Of a stretch of DNA of 64,000 bases, positions 7,720-14,837 are shown one piece after another. Made by a program: the position numbers and the translations under genes. This stretch comes from Sporomusa silvacetica DSM 10669 (GTDB taxonomy: Bacteria > Bacillota > Negativicutes > Sporomusales > Sporomusaceae). Within the stretch, counting starts at the first letter, position 1. Each line of letters begins with the position of its first letter. Under the pieces are notes generated by a model. That model saw only the letters and a list, made by a program, of their open reading frames with translations. It did no database searches and was not told the DNA's origin. Location of the stretch: NCBI RefSeq assembly GCF_002257705.1, contig NZ_LSLK01000017.1, positions 3,705 through 67,704 on the forward strand, given 5' to 3'.

Positions 7720-8982
7720 TTGCTCACTATCATAGTGTCCCAAGATACGAACAGCATCTGCTGCCGGCAGTTGTTCGACGTCCTTGAGTTTGCGTTCAAT
7801 GGACCGAGTGCGTACGGCGGCGGCGTCAATTTGTTTGCTGGCCTGATCTAGTTTTTCCTTGGTCTTGATGAGAACATCTCCAAACTTACCAAACTCTGTT
7901 TTTACAGCGCCCAGAAGGCCCCAGACTTCACTTGAGCGTTTTTCAATCGCCAAGGTCCGAAATCCCATTTGCAGACTATTCAATAACGCCGCCAATGTAG
8001 TTGGACCCGTAATACTAATACGATATTCACGCTGTAGGCTGTCACACAGTCCAGGACGCCGTAATACTTCGGCATATAATCCTTCAATAGGCAGAAACAT
8101 AATAGCAAAGTCAGTAGTATTGGGCGGGTCAATATACTTATCTTTGATGGTTTTAGCTTCTTGACGAATCCTGGTTTCTAAACTGGCCGCAGCGGCGGCG
8201 GCCAGTTCAGCATTAGCCATATCCTGGGCTTCTACAAGCCGTTGATAATCTTCTTGGGGAAATTTGGCATCAATGGGCAGCCAAACCGGGGTATCATTAC
8301 TATCTTTGCCTGGCAGACGTACGGCAAATTCTACCCGGTCCTGGCTACCACGCTTTGTTGCCACATTGGTGGCATATTGCTCAGGGGTTAGGACTTGTTC
8401 TAATAGCGAGGCCAGCTGCATTTCACCCCAGATGCCACGGGTTTTAACATTGGACAAGACTTTCTTGAGATCGCCAACCCCGGATGCCAGTTGCTGCATT
8501 TCGCCCAGCCCTTTGTGCACTTGTTCCAGGCGCTCGCTCACAAGTTGAAAAGACTCACCCAACCGTTTTTCTAGAGTTGCGTGCAGTTTTTCATCCACCG
8601 TTGCTCGCATATCTTCGAGTTTTTTGCTGTTATCATTTTGAATATCTGTGAGTTTGATCTCAATTGTTTCGCGGAGCTTGTCGAGTTTTTGCTCGTTAAG
8701 CTGAACAAGACGAGTAAATCGCTGGTCATTGCTATTGGTGAATTCATGTAGCTGACCTGCCAGTTCTTCCCGCAGTATTTTAATATTGAAAGTCAGTTCT
8801 TGACGATTTTTTCCTAGCTCATCGCGGAGCATTGCTTCAAGGCGTTCTTGATTGTAGGCGAGTTGTTTGAACGGCGTCAAGTCAGGGCTCCCAGCTTTAT
8901 TAACCTTTAGTAGTAGCAGTAAGAGTAACCCGCCGTTACCTATGAGTAAAAGCAGAGTGATTGCAGCAAATATGTCATTCAT
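7714..8982 (-). CDS. rmuC: DNA recombination protein RmuC
   Basis: A 422-aa membrane-anchored protein: an N-terminal helix (residues 5-25), a long coiled coil to about residue 150 (repeated KLDKLRETIEIKL-like heptads), then the RmuC domain with the NVKTRGIWGEMQLASLLEQ region and the LPIDAKFPQEDY and FLPIEGLYAEVLR motifs. RmuC limits recombination at inverted repeats and is related to PD-(D/E)XK nucleases. The ATG is preceded by AAGGGATGG. The stop codon lies inside a perfect palindrome. The gene stands alone upstream of the ger operon on the same strand. Confidence 0.93.
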   Translation of the reverse strand: MNDIFAAITLLLLIGNGGLLLLLLLKVNKAGSPDLTPFKQLAYNQERLEAMLRDELGKNRQELTFNIKILREELAGQLHEFTNSNDQRFTRLVQLNEQKLDKLRETIEIKLTDIQNDNSKKLEDMRATVDEKLHATLEKRLGESFQLVSERLEQVHKGLGEMQQLASGVGDLKKVLSNVKTRGIWGEMQLASLLEQVLTPEQYATNVATKRGSQDRVEFAVRLPGKDSNDTPVWLPIDAKFPQEDYQRLVEAQDMANAELAAAAAASLETRIRQEAKTIKDKYIDPPNTTDFAIMFLPIEGLYAEVLRRPGLCDSLQREYRISITGPTTLAALLNSLQMGFRTLAIEKRSSEVWGLLGAVKTEFGKFGDVLIKTKEKLDQASKQIDAAAVRTRSIERKLKDVEQLPAADAVRILGHYDSEQE

Positions 8983-9089
8983 CAGTTACACCATCCCTTG
9001 ATTAGTTAGCTCTTTCTTATTCAAGACTAGTGGGGGTAAATCCTGTTAGCCAATAGAAATTTTACTTTTGGTTGCATTTTTTGAATAAA

Positions 9090-9120
9090 GCAGGAGTTCT
9101 TTTGATATTAATAGAAAATA
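9090..9120 (+). promoter_or_regulatory. Sigma-H-like promoter motif upstream of the aminotransferase
   Basis: AGGAGTT, 14 bases, AGAAA resembles the sigma-H pattern RnAGGAnnT - 14 - HGAAT with one mismatch in the -10 part. It lies about 55 bases upstream of the ATG at 9175. Confidence 0.4.
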
Positions 9121-9174
9121 ATGCCATGAGTAGATTTTTCAAATAGTGGCATTGACTTTACGAGGAGGGTTTAT

Positions 9175-10431
9175 ATGTCTAATAAAGAACAAATGATAAG
9201 CGAAACAATTAACAAGTATGAGCAATATATTAACCCGGCCATGGCCAAACTGTTCCGATTCATGGGGCTGTCTACAATTGAATGGGAGGCCGAAGGTACT
9301 ATTATCAAGGACATTGGCGGTAAAGAATATATCGATTGTCTGGGTGGCTATGGGGTATTTAGTCTGGGGCACCGTCACCCCAAAGTGGTTGAGGCTGTTA
9401 AGCGCCAACTAGATTTCATGCCGCTATCGAGTAAAGTGTTATTTGATAAGCCGATGGCTGATTTAGCAGAACTTCTGGCTGAAATAACACCTGGTGACCT
9501 TCAATATAGTTTCATCGTCAACAGTGGAACGGAAGCAGTAGAAGGCAGCCTCAAGCTGGCACGGGTTCATACCGGCAGGAGTAAGTTTGTTGCTACCACC
9601 AATTCGTTTCATGGCAAAACACTAGGCTCCTTGAGTGCTACTGGTCGGGAAATGTTCCGGGAACCGTTTCAACCGCTGCTTGCTGGCTTTAGTCATGTGC
9701 CATTTGGTGATATTGATGCTTTAACCCAAGTTGTGGACAAGGAGACGGCAGCCGTCATTATTGAACCCATTCAGGGCGAAGGGGGAATCATTGTCCCGCC
9801 TGATACCTATCTACCTGCAGTACGTGAGATCTGTGACAAAACGGGAGCGCTGTTAATTTGTGACGAAGTACAAACTGGGTTAGGCCGTACCGGCAAGATG
9901 TTTGCGGTTGAGCACTATAGTGTGGTGCCTGACATTATAACAACCGCTAAAGCCTTAGGCGGCGGGGTTATGCCTATTGGTGCGTTTACAGCGCGGCCAA
10001 AGGTCTGGGATAAGTACATCACCAGTCCATTTTTGCATACCTCAACCTTCGGCGGCAACCCACTGGCCTGTGCAGCTGCTATTGCCGCTGTCAGCGTTAT
10101 TCGCGAAGAGGGCCTACTCAGGCGAGCTGAACAAAGCGGTCACTATTTTATGGGTAAGCTAACAGAGCTAGCCAAGGCATACCCTGAGGTAATAGCCCAA
10201 GTACGCGGTAAGGGTCTGATGATTGGCATAGAACTGACTAAAGAAGGTATTGGTGGGTTAATCATGTCGGAAATGATTGACAAAGGTGTTCTTATTGCGT
10301 ACACACTTAACAATCCTAAAGTTATGCGGATCGAACCGCCGCTTATCATTGAACAGGAGCAGATTGACTATGTCCTTACAGCTTTGTCAAGCGCATTGGC
10401 AAAGGCACAGGATATGTTGGAAGACTTATAG
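9175..10431 (+). CDS. patA: Class III aminotransferase, putrescine aminotransferase type
   Basis: A 418-aa PLP-dependent fold-type I transaminase. The Schiff-base lysine is K259 in TTAKALGGGVMPIG, the cofactor-binding DEVQ is at 230-233 and NSGTEAVE at 116-123. The sequence is strikingly close to E. coli PatA in EYIDCLGGYGVFSLGHRHP and TSTFGGNPLACAAA and in NNPKVMRIEPPL, so putrescine-2-oxoglutarate aminotransferase (polyamine catabolism) is the most likely activity. Acetylornithine- or GABA-type substrates cannot be excluded. The ATG follows GAGGAGG. It precedes a START-like gene by 40 bases, perhaps in one transcript. Confidence 0.85.
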   Translation: MSNKEQMISETINKYEQYINPAMAKLFRFMGLSTIEWEAEGTIIKDIGGKEYIDCLGGYGVFSLGHRHPKVVEAVKRQLDFMPLSSKVLFDKPMADLAELLAEITPGDLQYSFIVNSGTEAVEGSLKLARVHTGRSKFVATTNSFHGKTLGSLSATGREMFREPFQPLLAGFSHVPFGDIDALTQVVDKETAAVIIEPIQGEGGIIVPPDTYLPAVREICDKTGALLICDEVQTGLGRTGKMFAVEHYSVVPDIITTAKALGGGVMPIGAFTARPKVWDKYITSPFLHTSTFGGNPLACAAAIAAVSVIREEGLLRRAEQSGHYFMGKLTELAKAYPEVIAQVRGKGLMIGIELTKEGIGGLIMSEMIDKGVLIAYTLNNPKVMRIEPPLIIEQEQIDYVLTALSSALAKAQDMLEDL

Positions 10432-10471
10432 TTTTGCATGAATAGCATAATTGGACAGGAGGAAATGAAAT

Positions 10472-10912
10472 ATGCCATATGTAGAAGTGACTTTGCCTGT
10501 TAACGCTGATCGCAGCCAAATTTACCCCATTTTAAAGGATATGGAAAAATACCCCGAGTTTATGGCTGATTTGGTGAGCGTTGAGGTTATTGAACGAAAA
10601 GACAATACAACCATAACTAAATGGGTATCCAATGTCGATGGTCGAATTATCAAATGGACTGAGCTTGATAATTTTGATGATACCAACATGCATATTAGCT
10701 ATAAACAAACTGAAGGCGATTTAAAAAAGTTTCAAGGCGAATGGATATTAACACCAGTTGCCGGCGGCACCGAGATCAAACTAACCGTTGATTTTGAATT
10801 TGGTATTCCGATGATTGCGGGATTGCTTAATCCGATTCTTAAGAGAAAGGTACGGGACAACAGTATGAATATGTTGACCGCCATCAAGGAACGCATGGAA
10901 AATCGGGCTTAA
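10472..10912 (+). CDS. SRPBCC (START-like) family protein
   Basis: A 146-aa single-domain protein of the polyketide-cyclase/Coq10-like branch of the SRPBCC fold. The N-terminus has VTLPVNADRSQIYPILKDME, followed by the FMADLVSVEVIE strand pattern, and a C-terminal helix with KVRDNSMNMLTAIKERM. Such proteins form a hydrophobic pocket for lipids, quinones or polyketides. The ligand here is unknown. It follows the aminotransferase on the same strand with a GGAGG ribosome site, but no functional link is evident. Confidence 0.75.
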   Translation: MPYVEVTLPVNADRSQIYPILKDMEKYPEFMADLVSVEVIERKDNTTITKWVSNVDGRIIKWTELDNFDDTNMHISYKQTEGDLKKFQGEWILTPVAGGTEIKLTVDFEFGIPMIAGLLNPILKRKVRDNSMNMLTAIKERMENRA

Positions 10913-11061
10913 ACGCTTGTTGTTAATTATAAGTTAATCACTTATAATTAATAATAGATTCAGAAAAAGAATGGAGGAGCGATGTCATCTTTAGCTAGCG
11001 TGGAATAGTTAAGACGGTAAAGTTTACTATAGAATAAAATATATGCTATGGAGGTGTCTTA

Positions 11062-11931
11062 ATGAACACGCTTAAGACTACTGTTTTACTTGCTGCACTA
11101 ACAGGTTTACTAATTGCAGTTGGTGCCTTTTTTGGTGGCACTAAAGGCATGACGATCATGTTTGTTATTTCGATTTTGATGAACTTTGCCAGCTACTGGT
11201 TTAGTGATAAAATTGTACTCAATATGTATGGTGCGCAAGCGGTTACGCCCCAAGATGCTCCAGACTTAATCCGCATGGTGAGTAATTTGGCGCAAAAGGC
11301 CAAACTGCCGATGCCTAAGGTTTATATTATCAATACAGATGTGCCTAATGCCTTTGCCACCGGTCGTGATCCTGAACATGCTGCTGTAGCTGTGACAACA
11401 GGTATTATGCGCGCACTCAATTACGAAGAACTGGAAGGCGTTGTCGCTCACGAATTGTCTCATATCAAAAATCGCGACACTTTAATTAGTACCATTGTTG
11501 CTAGTCTGGCTGGTGTCATCACCATGATTGCTAATATTGCACAATGGACAGCTATCTTCGGCTTGGGTCGTGGCGATGATGAGGAGGGGGGCGGTATCGG
11601 CGGTATTATTGAGTTGGTCTTCCTGGTTGTACTGGCACCGCTAGCTGCTACTCTTATCCAGCTTGGTGTCTCTCGTTCGCGCGAATATCTGGCTGACCAA
11701 ACAGGAGGTGCTGTTTCTGGCAATCCATTAGCGCTAGCCAGTGCTCTCAAGAAGATTGAATACTTTGCCCAGCATCGTGTAATGGCTGAAGCTACTCCTG
11801 CTACCTCTCATCTCTTTATCATTAACCCGTTTAGTGGTGCTGGCGGCATGATGGTTAGTCTATTCAGCACCCACCCGGCAACAGCTGATAGAGTGGCTAA
11901 ATTGGAAGAGCAGGCAAGGAAAACAAGGTAA
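11062..11931 (+). CDS. htpX: Membrane zinc metalloprotease HtpX
   Basis: A 289-aa M48 family protease. Two N-terminal membrane helices (about residues 7-25 and 31-50) precede the zinc motif HELSH (130-134), two more hydrophobic segments follow, and the third zinc ligand is in the SREYLADQTG motif. HtpX degrades misfolded membrane proteins in the cytoplasmic membrane. Length and motif order are normal. The ATG follows GGAGG. An AT-rich 12-bp hairpin (10923-10951) lies in the 149-base gap upstream. A terminator follows the gene. Confidence 0.95.
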   Translation: MNTLKTTVLLAALTGLLIAVGAFFGGTKGMTIMFVISILMNFASYWFSDKIVLNMYGAQAVTPQDAPDLIRMVSNLAQKAKLPMPKVYIINTDVPNAFATGRDPEHAAVAVTTGIMRALNYEELEGVVAHELSHIKNRDTLISTIVASLAGVITMIANIAQWTAIFGLGRGDDEEGGGIGGIIELVFLVVLAPLAATLIQLGVSRSREYLADQTGGAVSGNPLALASALKKIEYFAQHRVMAEATPATSHLFIINPFSGAGGMMVSLFSTHPATADRVAKLEEQARKTR

Positions 11932-11945
11932 TAGCAAGCATAAGA

Positions 11946-11990
11946 AGAAGTCACTGTTAGTCCACAAGGCTACCTAGTGGCTTCTTTTTT
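11946..11990 (+). terminator. Terminator after htpX
   Basis: AGAAGTCACT pairs with AGTGGCTTCT (one G-T pair) around a loop and is followed by six T residues. Confidence 0.8.
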
Positions 11991-12083
11991 ACTATGCTAG
12001 CAGCATGCCTGTAAATCTTATAGGACACTATATAAACTGCAAATCAAAAAACTGCTAAATTTTGTAGTTAGCAGAATCCTTTT

Positions 12084-12114
12084 GCAGGATATAGGCTAAT
12101 AGGTAGGGAAAAAA
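12084..12114 (+). promoter_or_regulatory. GCAGGA-type motif, possible sigma-H-like promoter
   Basis: AGGATAT, 14 bases, GGAAA. It has the sigma-H spacing but an imperfect -10 part. It stands about 35 bases upstream of the FAH-family gene start. Confidence 0.3.
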
Positions 12115-12145
12115 TATACTAGTTTTTAATACGAGGAGGTTGTCC

Positions 12146-12910
12146 ATGAAAATAGTACGATTTGAAATTGACAACGCGGTTAGCTATGGAGTTTTAACAG
12201 CAGACAACCAGATTCATGTGCTAAGTGGCGATGTATTCAATAATACCTTCACTGAAACCGGTAAAAGACTATCTCTAGACAACGTGAAATTGCTGGCACC
12301 CTGTGTACCAAGCAAAGCCGTGTGCATTGGTCTTAATTATCATGATCATGCGCGGGAAATGAATCTTACACTGCCGGAAGAGCCATTAATTTTTCTTAAG
12401 CCATCCTCAGCATTAAATCATCCTGGCGGCGCTGTCGAGTATCCATCTATCTCGAAGAACCTTCATTATGAAGGTGAATTGGCCATTGTGATTAAGAAAG
12501 AAGCGCGTAAAGTTCCTGTCGAAACAGCTTTTGAGTATGTATTAGGTTATACCTGTGCCAATGATGTAACTGCCCGCGATATTCAGATGAAGGACAGTCA
12601 ATGGACACGGGGCAAGTCGTTTGATACCTTTTTGCCGTTAGGCCCATGCATAGAGACAGAGCTCGATCCACATAATGTCGCTATTAAGCTTTTACTCAAT
12701 GGGGAGGTAAAACAGTCTTCTAATACGTCTAATCTGATATTTAATGTTCCTAAAATGGTAGCGTTCATTAGCCAAGTTATGACCTTGTATCCTGGTGACG
12801 TCATTCTGACAGGCACACCTTCAGGAGTAGGCCCGATGCAGGTTGGAGATACGGTTACTGTTGAAATTGAGGGGATTGGCCGCTTGCATAATAGTATTGT
12901 GTCTGGCTGA
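12146..12910 (+). CDS. Fumarylacetoacetate hydrolase (FAH) family protein
   Basis: A 254-aa protein of the FAH superfamily, which cleaves or isomerises acylpyruvates and related diketo acids with a divalent metal. Family motifs are present: CIGLNYHDHAREM, the metal ligands in LHYEGELAIVI, NDVTARDIQ, KSFDTFLPLGP and TGTPSGVGPM near the end. The substrate cannot be told from sequence. The ATG at 12146 was preferred over a TTG at 12140 because GAGGAGG ends at 12139. A gamma-carbonic-anhydrase-like gene follows after 19 bases, suggesting one operon through the adenosyltransferase gene. Confidence 0.88.
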   Translation: MKIVRFEIDNAVSYGVLTADNQIHVLSGDVFNNTFTETGKRLSLDNVKLLAPCVPSKAVCIGLNYHDHAREMNLTLPEEPLIFLKPSSALNHPGGAVEYPSISKNLHYEGELAIVIKKEARKVPVETAFEYVLGYTCANDVTARDIQMKDSQWTRGKSFDTFLPLGPCIETELDPHNVAIKLLLNGEVKQSSNTSNLIFNVPKMVAFISQVMTLYPGDVILTGTPSGVGPMQVGDTVTVEIEGIGRLHNSIVSG

Positions 12911-12929
12911 GAAAGGAGTGATTGTTTGA

Positions 12930-13448
12930 TTGGAAAGCCCACTTTTTCGATATAAAGACTTGACTCCGGAAATTGACAACAGCGTGTTTCTAGCTGAAGG
13001 AGTAAGAGTTGTGGGGGATGTATCTATTGCAAAAAACTCTAGTATTTGGTATAACACAGTTGTCAGAGGCGATATTAATCCGATAAAGATTGGCCAATAT
13101 ACTAACATTCAGGATAATTGTACGGTACATGTTATGTATGATTTTCCCTGTATTATTGGTGATTATGTTACAGTAGGTCATAACGTAATACTCCACGGCT
13201 GTACCGTATCCGATAACTGTTTGATCGGTATGGGAGCCATTCTATTAGGCTATGCCGAGATCGGCGAAAACTGTATTATTGGAGCGGGATCGCTGATTAC
13301 TGAACGTAAAAAGATTCCACCCAATTCGTTAATTATGGGTTCACCTGGCAAAATTATCCGGGAAGTCAGCCAGGAAGAGATTGAAGCCATACGCCAGTCG
13401 GCTTTAAAATATGCCGAAATCGCCCACAACTATAGGAGGCGTACATAG
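12930..13448 (+). CDS. Gamma-carbonic anhydrase-like hexapeptide-repeat protein
   Basis: A 172-aa left-handed beta-helix protein of the YrdA/PaaY type. The hexapeptide repeats run from about residue 25 to 130 (VVGDVSIAKNSSIWYNTVVRG, IGQYTNIQDNCTVH, VTVGHNVILHGCTV), and three histidines in them (NCTVH, VGHNVILH) match the zinc ligands of gamma-carbonic anhydrases. Enzymatic activity is not proven for most such proteins. The start is TTG at 12930 with AAGGAG upstream. ndk begins directly after the stop codon. Confidence 0.87.
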   Translation: MESPLFRYKDLTPEIDNSVFLAEGVRVVGDVSIAKNSSIWYNTVVRGDINPIKIGQYTNIQDNCTVHVMYDFPCIIGDYVTVGHNVILHGCTVSDNCLIGMGAILLGYAEIGENCIIGAGSLITERKKIPPNSLIMGSPGKIIREVSQEEIEAIRQSALKYAEIAHNYRRRT

Positions 13449-13449
13449 T

Positions 13450-13884
13450 ATGAGTGATATCGCCCAAAATACCCTGGTGCTTTTAAAACCTGATGCGGTA
13501 CAAAGAAAGCTTTGCGGTGAAATTATTCAGCGATTTGAACGTAAAGGCTTGTTGCTTTCTGCGCTTAAGCTGCTTCAATTAACGCCTGAAATGGCTGCTA
13601 ATCATTATGCTGAGCATAAAGGCAAACCATTTTACCCAGCTCTGGTCGAATTTATTACTTCCAGTCCAGTAGTAGCCATGGTACTAACCGGATGTAATGC
13701 CGTCAAAATAGTCAGAACCATGATGGGTCCGACCAATCCTGTTGATGCATTGCCAGGAACCATTCGTGGCGACTATGCTAAGGTTATGTCCTACAATATT
13801 GTACATGGTTCCGATAGCGCCGATAGCGCAGCACGAGAGATAGCTATTTATTTTACTGAACAGGAAATTGTTCAGTATCACTAG
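13450..13884 (+). CDS. ndk: Nucleoside diphosphate kinase
   Basis: A 144-aa enzyme that transfers the gamma-phosphate of ATP to nucleoside diphosphates through a phosphohistidine, here H119 in NIVHGSDS. Other hallmarks are TLVLLKPDAVQR at the N-terminus and RTMMGPTNP. It is full length. The ATG at 13450 follows GGAGG of the preceding gene's end. It lies between the hexapeptide-repeat gene and the adenosyltransferase gene with gaps of 1 and 10 bases. Confidence 0.97.
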   Translation: MSDIAQNTLVLLKPDAVQRKLCGEIIQRFERKGLLLSALKLLQLTPEMAANHYAEHKGKPFYPALVEFITSSPVVAMVLTGCNAVKIVRTMMGPTNPVDALPGTIRGDYAKVMSYNIVHGSDSADSAAREIAIYFTEQEIVQYH

Positions 13885-13894
13885 GAGGATTGGT

Positions 13895-14413
13895 ATGAGT
13901 AAAGTTTATACTAAAACCGGGGACAAAGGAACAACGGGTCTCCTAACTGGCGAGCGAGTCAAGAAAACCAGTGCCAGAGTAGAAGCCTATGGTACTGTCG
14001 ATGAAATCAATTCAACATTAGGTTTGGCCCGTGCTAATTGCATCAATCAAGAGGTCAAAGAAGCCATAGTAAAACTACAGAAACTGTTGATGCTGATTAT
14101 GGCCGATTTAGCCAGTGGCGGCGATAAAGAGCAATATGTAACTAATGACCATGTTCTAACACTGGAACAAATGATTGATGAGTTTGATGCCAAGCTACCG
14201 CCGCTAAAAAGTTTTATTATTCCCGGCGATACTCCGGGAGCTGCGGCACTGGATTTGGCAAGAACAGTAACCAGGCGGGCTGAGCGCCAGACCTTACGTT
14301 TCAAGGAAGCAGAGACTGATGCTGGCGTCACAGAGCATTTACTTATCAGCCTAAATCGTTTGTCAGATTTTTGTTTTGTATTATCCCGTTTTGAGGCCGA
14401 AAGTGCCAAATAG
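13895..14413 (+). CDS. pduO: PduO-type cob(I)alamin adenosyltransferase
   Basis: A 172-aa trimeric helical-bundle enzyme that makes adenosylcobalamin from cob(I)alamin and ATP. The ATP-binding N-terminus KVYTKTGDKGTTGLLTG is diagnostic, followed by VDEINSTLGLAR and the arginine-rich helix ARTVTRRAERQT with the later LNRLSDFCFVLSR. The start ATG 13895 follows AGGAGG. It closes the short cluster beginning with the FAH-family gene. No cobalamin biosynthesis gene is nearby, so it may serve B12 salvage. Confidence 0.94.
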   Translation: MSKVYTKTGDKGTTGLLTGERVKKTSARVEAYGTVDEINSTLGLARANCINQEVKEAIVKLQKLLMLIMADLASGGDKEQYVTNDHVLTLEQMIDEFDAKLPPLKSFIIPGDTPGAAALDLARTVTRRAERQTLRFKEAETDAGVTEHLLISLNRLSDFCFVLSRFEAESAK

Positions 14414-14517
14414 CTGTTAGTAGATAAGGCACAATTTTGTTCGCACCGCATAAACTATATCGACAGCATAAGGATGCATTAGCTATAGATAATAGCTAAA
14501 ATGAGGGGGCGAGCACT

Positions 14518-14592
14518 GTGAATTTTCGGTTTTATGTTATGTCACTGCCAGGACCGCTGCGTAAATTGATGCGTATGTTCTTGAAAGGATAG
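14518..14592 (+). CDS. 24-aa SpoVM-like amphipathic peptide
   Basis: A GTG-started ORF of 24 codons behind AGGGGG at eight bases. The product is MNFRFYVMSLPGPLRKLMRM followed by FLKG. It resembles B. subtilis SpoVM (26 aa, starting MKFYTIKLPKFLGG) in the aromatic N-terminus, the early proline after a leucine, and a basic amphipathic helix. SpoVM senses convex membrane curvature and anchors the spore coat at the forespore. A very long hairpin starts at the base after the stop, so it looks like a single-gene unit. A CATAAACT-like sequence upstream could be a sigma-E -10 box. Homology rests on a short match and must be tested. Confidence 0.55.
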   Translation: MNFRFYVMSLPGPLRKLMRMFLKG

Positions 14593-14660
14593 AACAGTCC
14601 CATACATACAAAAAGAGCTATTGTAATGCAGTAGCTCTTTTTGTATGTACTGGGACTGTT
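14593..14660 (+). terminator. Long bidirectional hairpin terminator
   Basis: A 28-bp stem with a single-base bulge (14593-14620 with 14632-14660) and an 11-base loop begins directly after the SpoVM-like ORF. Runs of A and T inside the stem give a U-tract in either direction. Confidence 0.75.
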
Positions 14661-14751
14661 ATTCTTATCATATTTATTGGAAAAAATTTATAAATATGGA
14701 ATAAAGCATGAATGATTTGCTCATTTTAATTTAAACTAAATAGACAGAAAA

Positions 14752-14783
14752 GCAGGAATATTTACAGTAAACAGAGAATTGGT
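14752..14783 (+). promoter_or_regulatory. Sigma-H-like promoter upstream of the EF-G-like gene
   Basis: AGGAATA, 14 bases, AGAAT matches the sigma-H layout RnAGGAnnT - 14 - HGAAT closely. It lies about 60 bases upstream of the ATG at 14838 and is the best example of the motif in the window. Confidence 0.5.
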
Positions 14784-14837
14784 AAAGGCATATGTCAGTA
14801 ATGAATTTAAGCAGACCACAACAGGAGGGGACTAGCC

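Noticed and set aside
10923..10951. AT-rich 12-bp perfect hairpin between the START-like gene and htpX
   Set aside because: No T-tract follows and the stem is nearly all A-T, so I do not call it a terminator.
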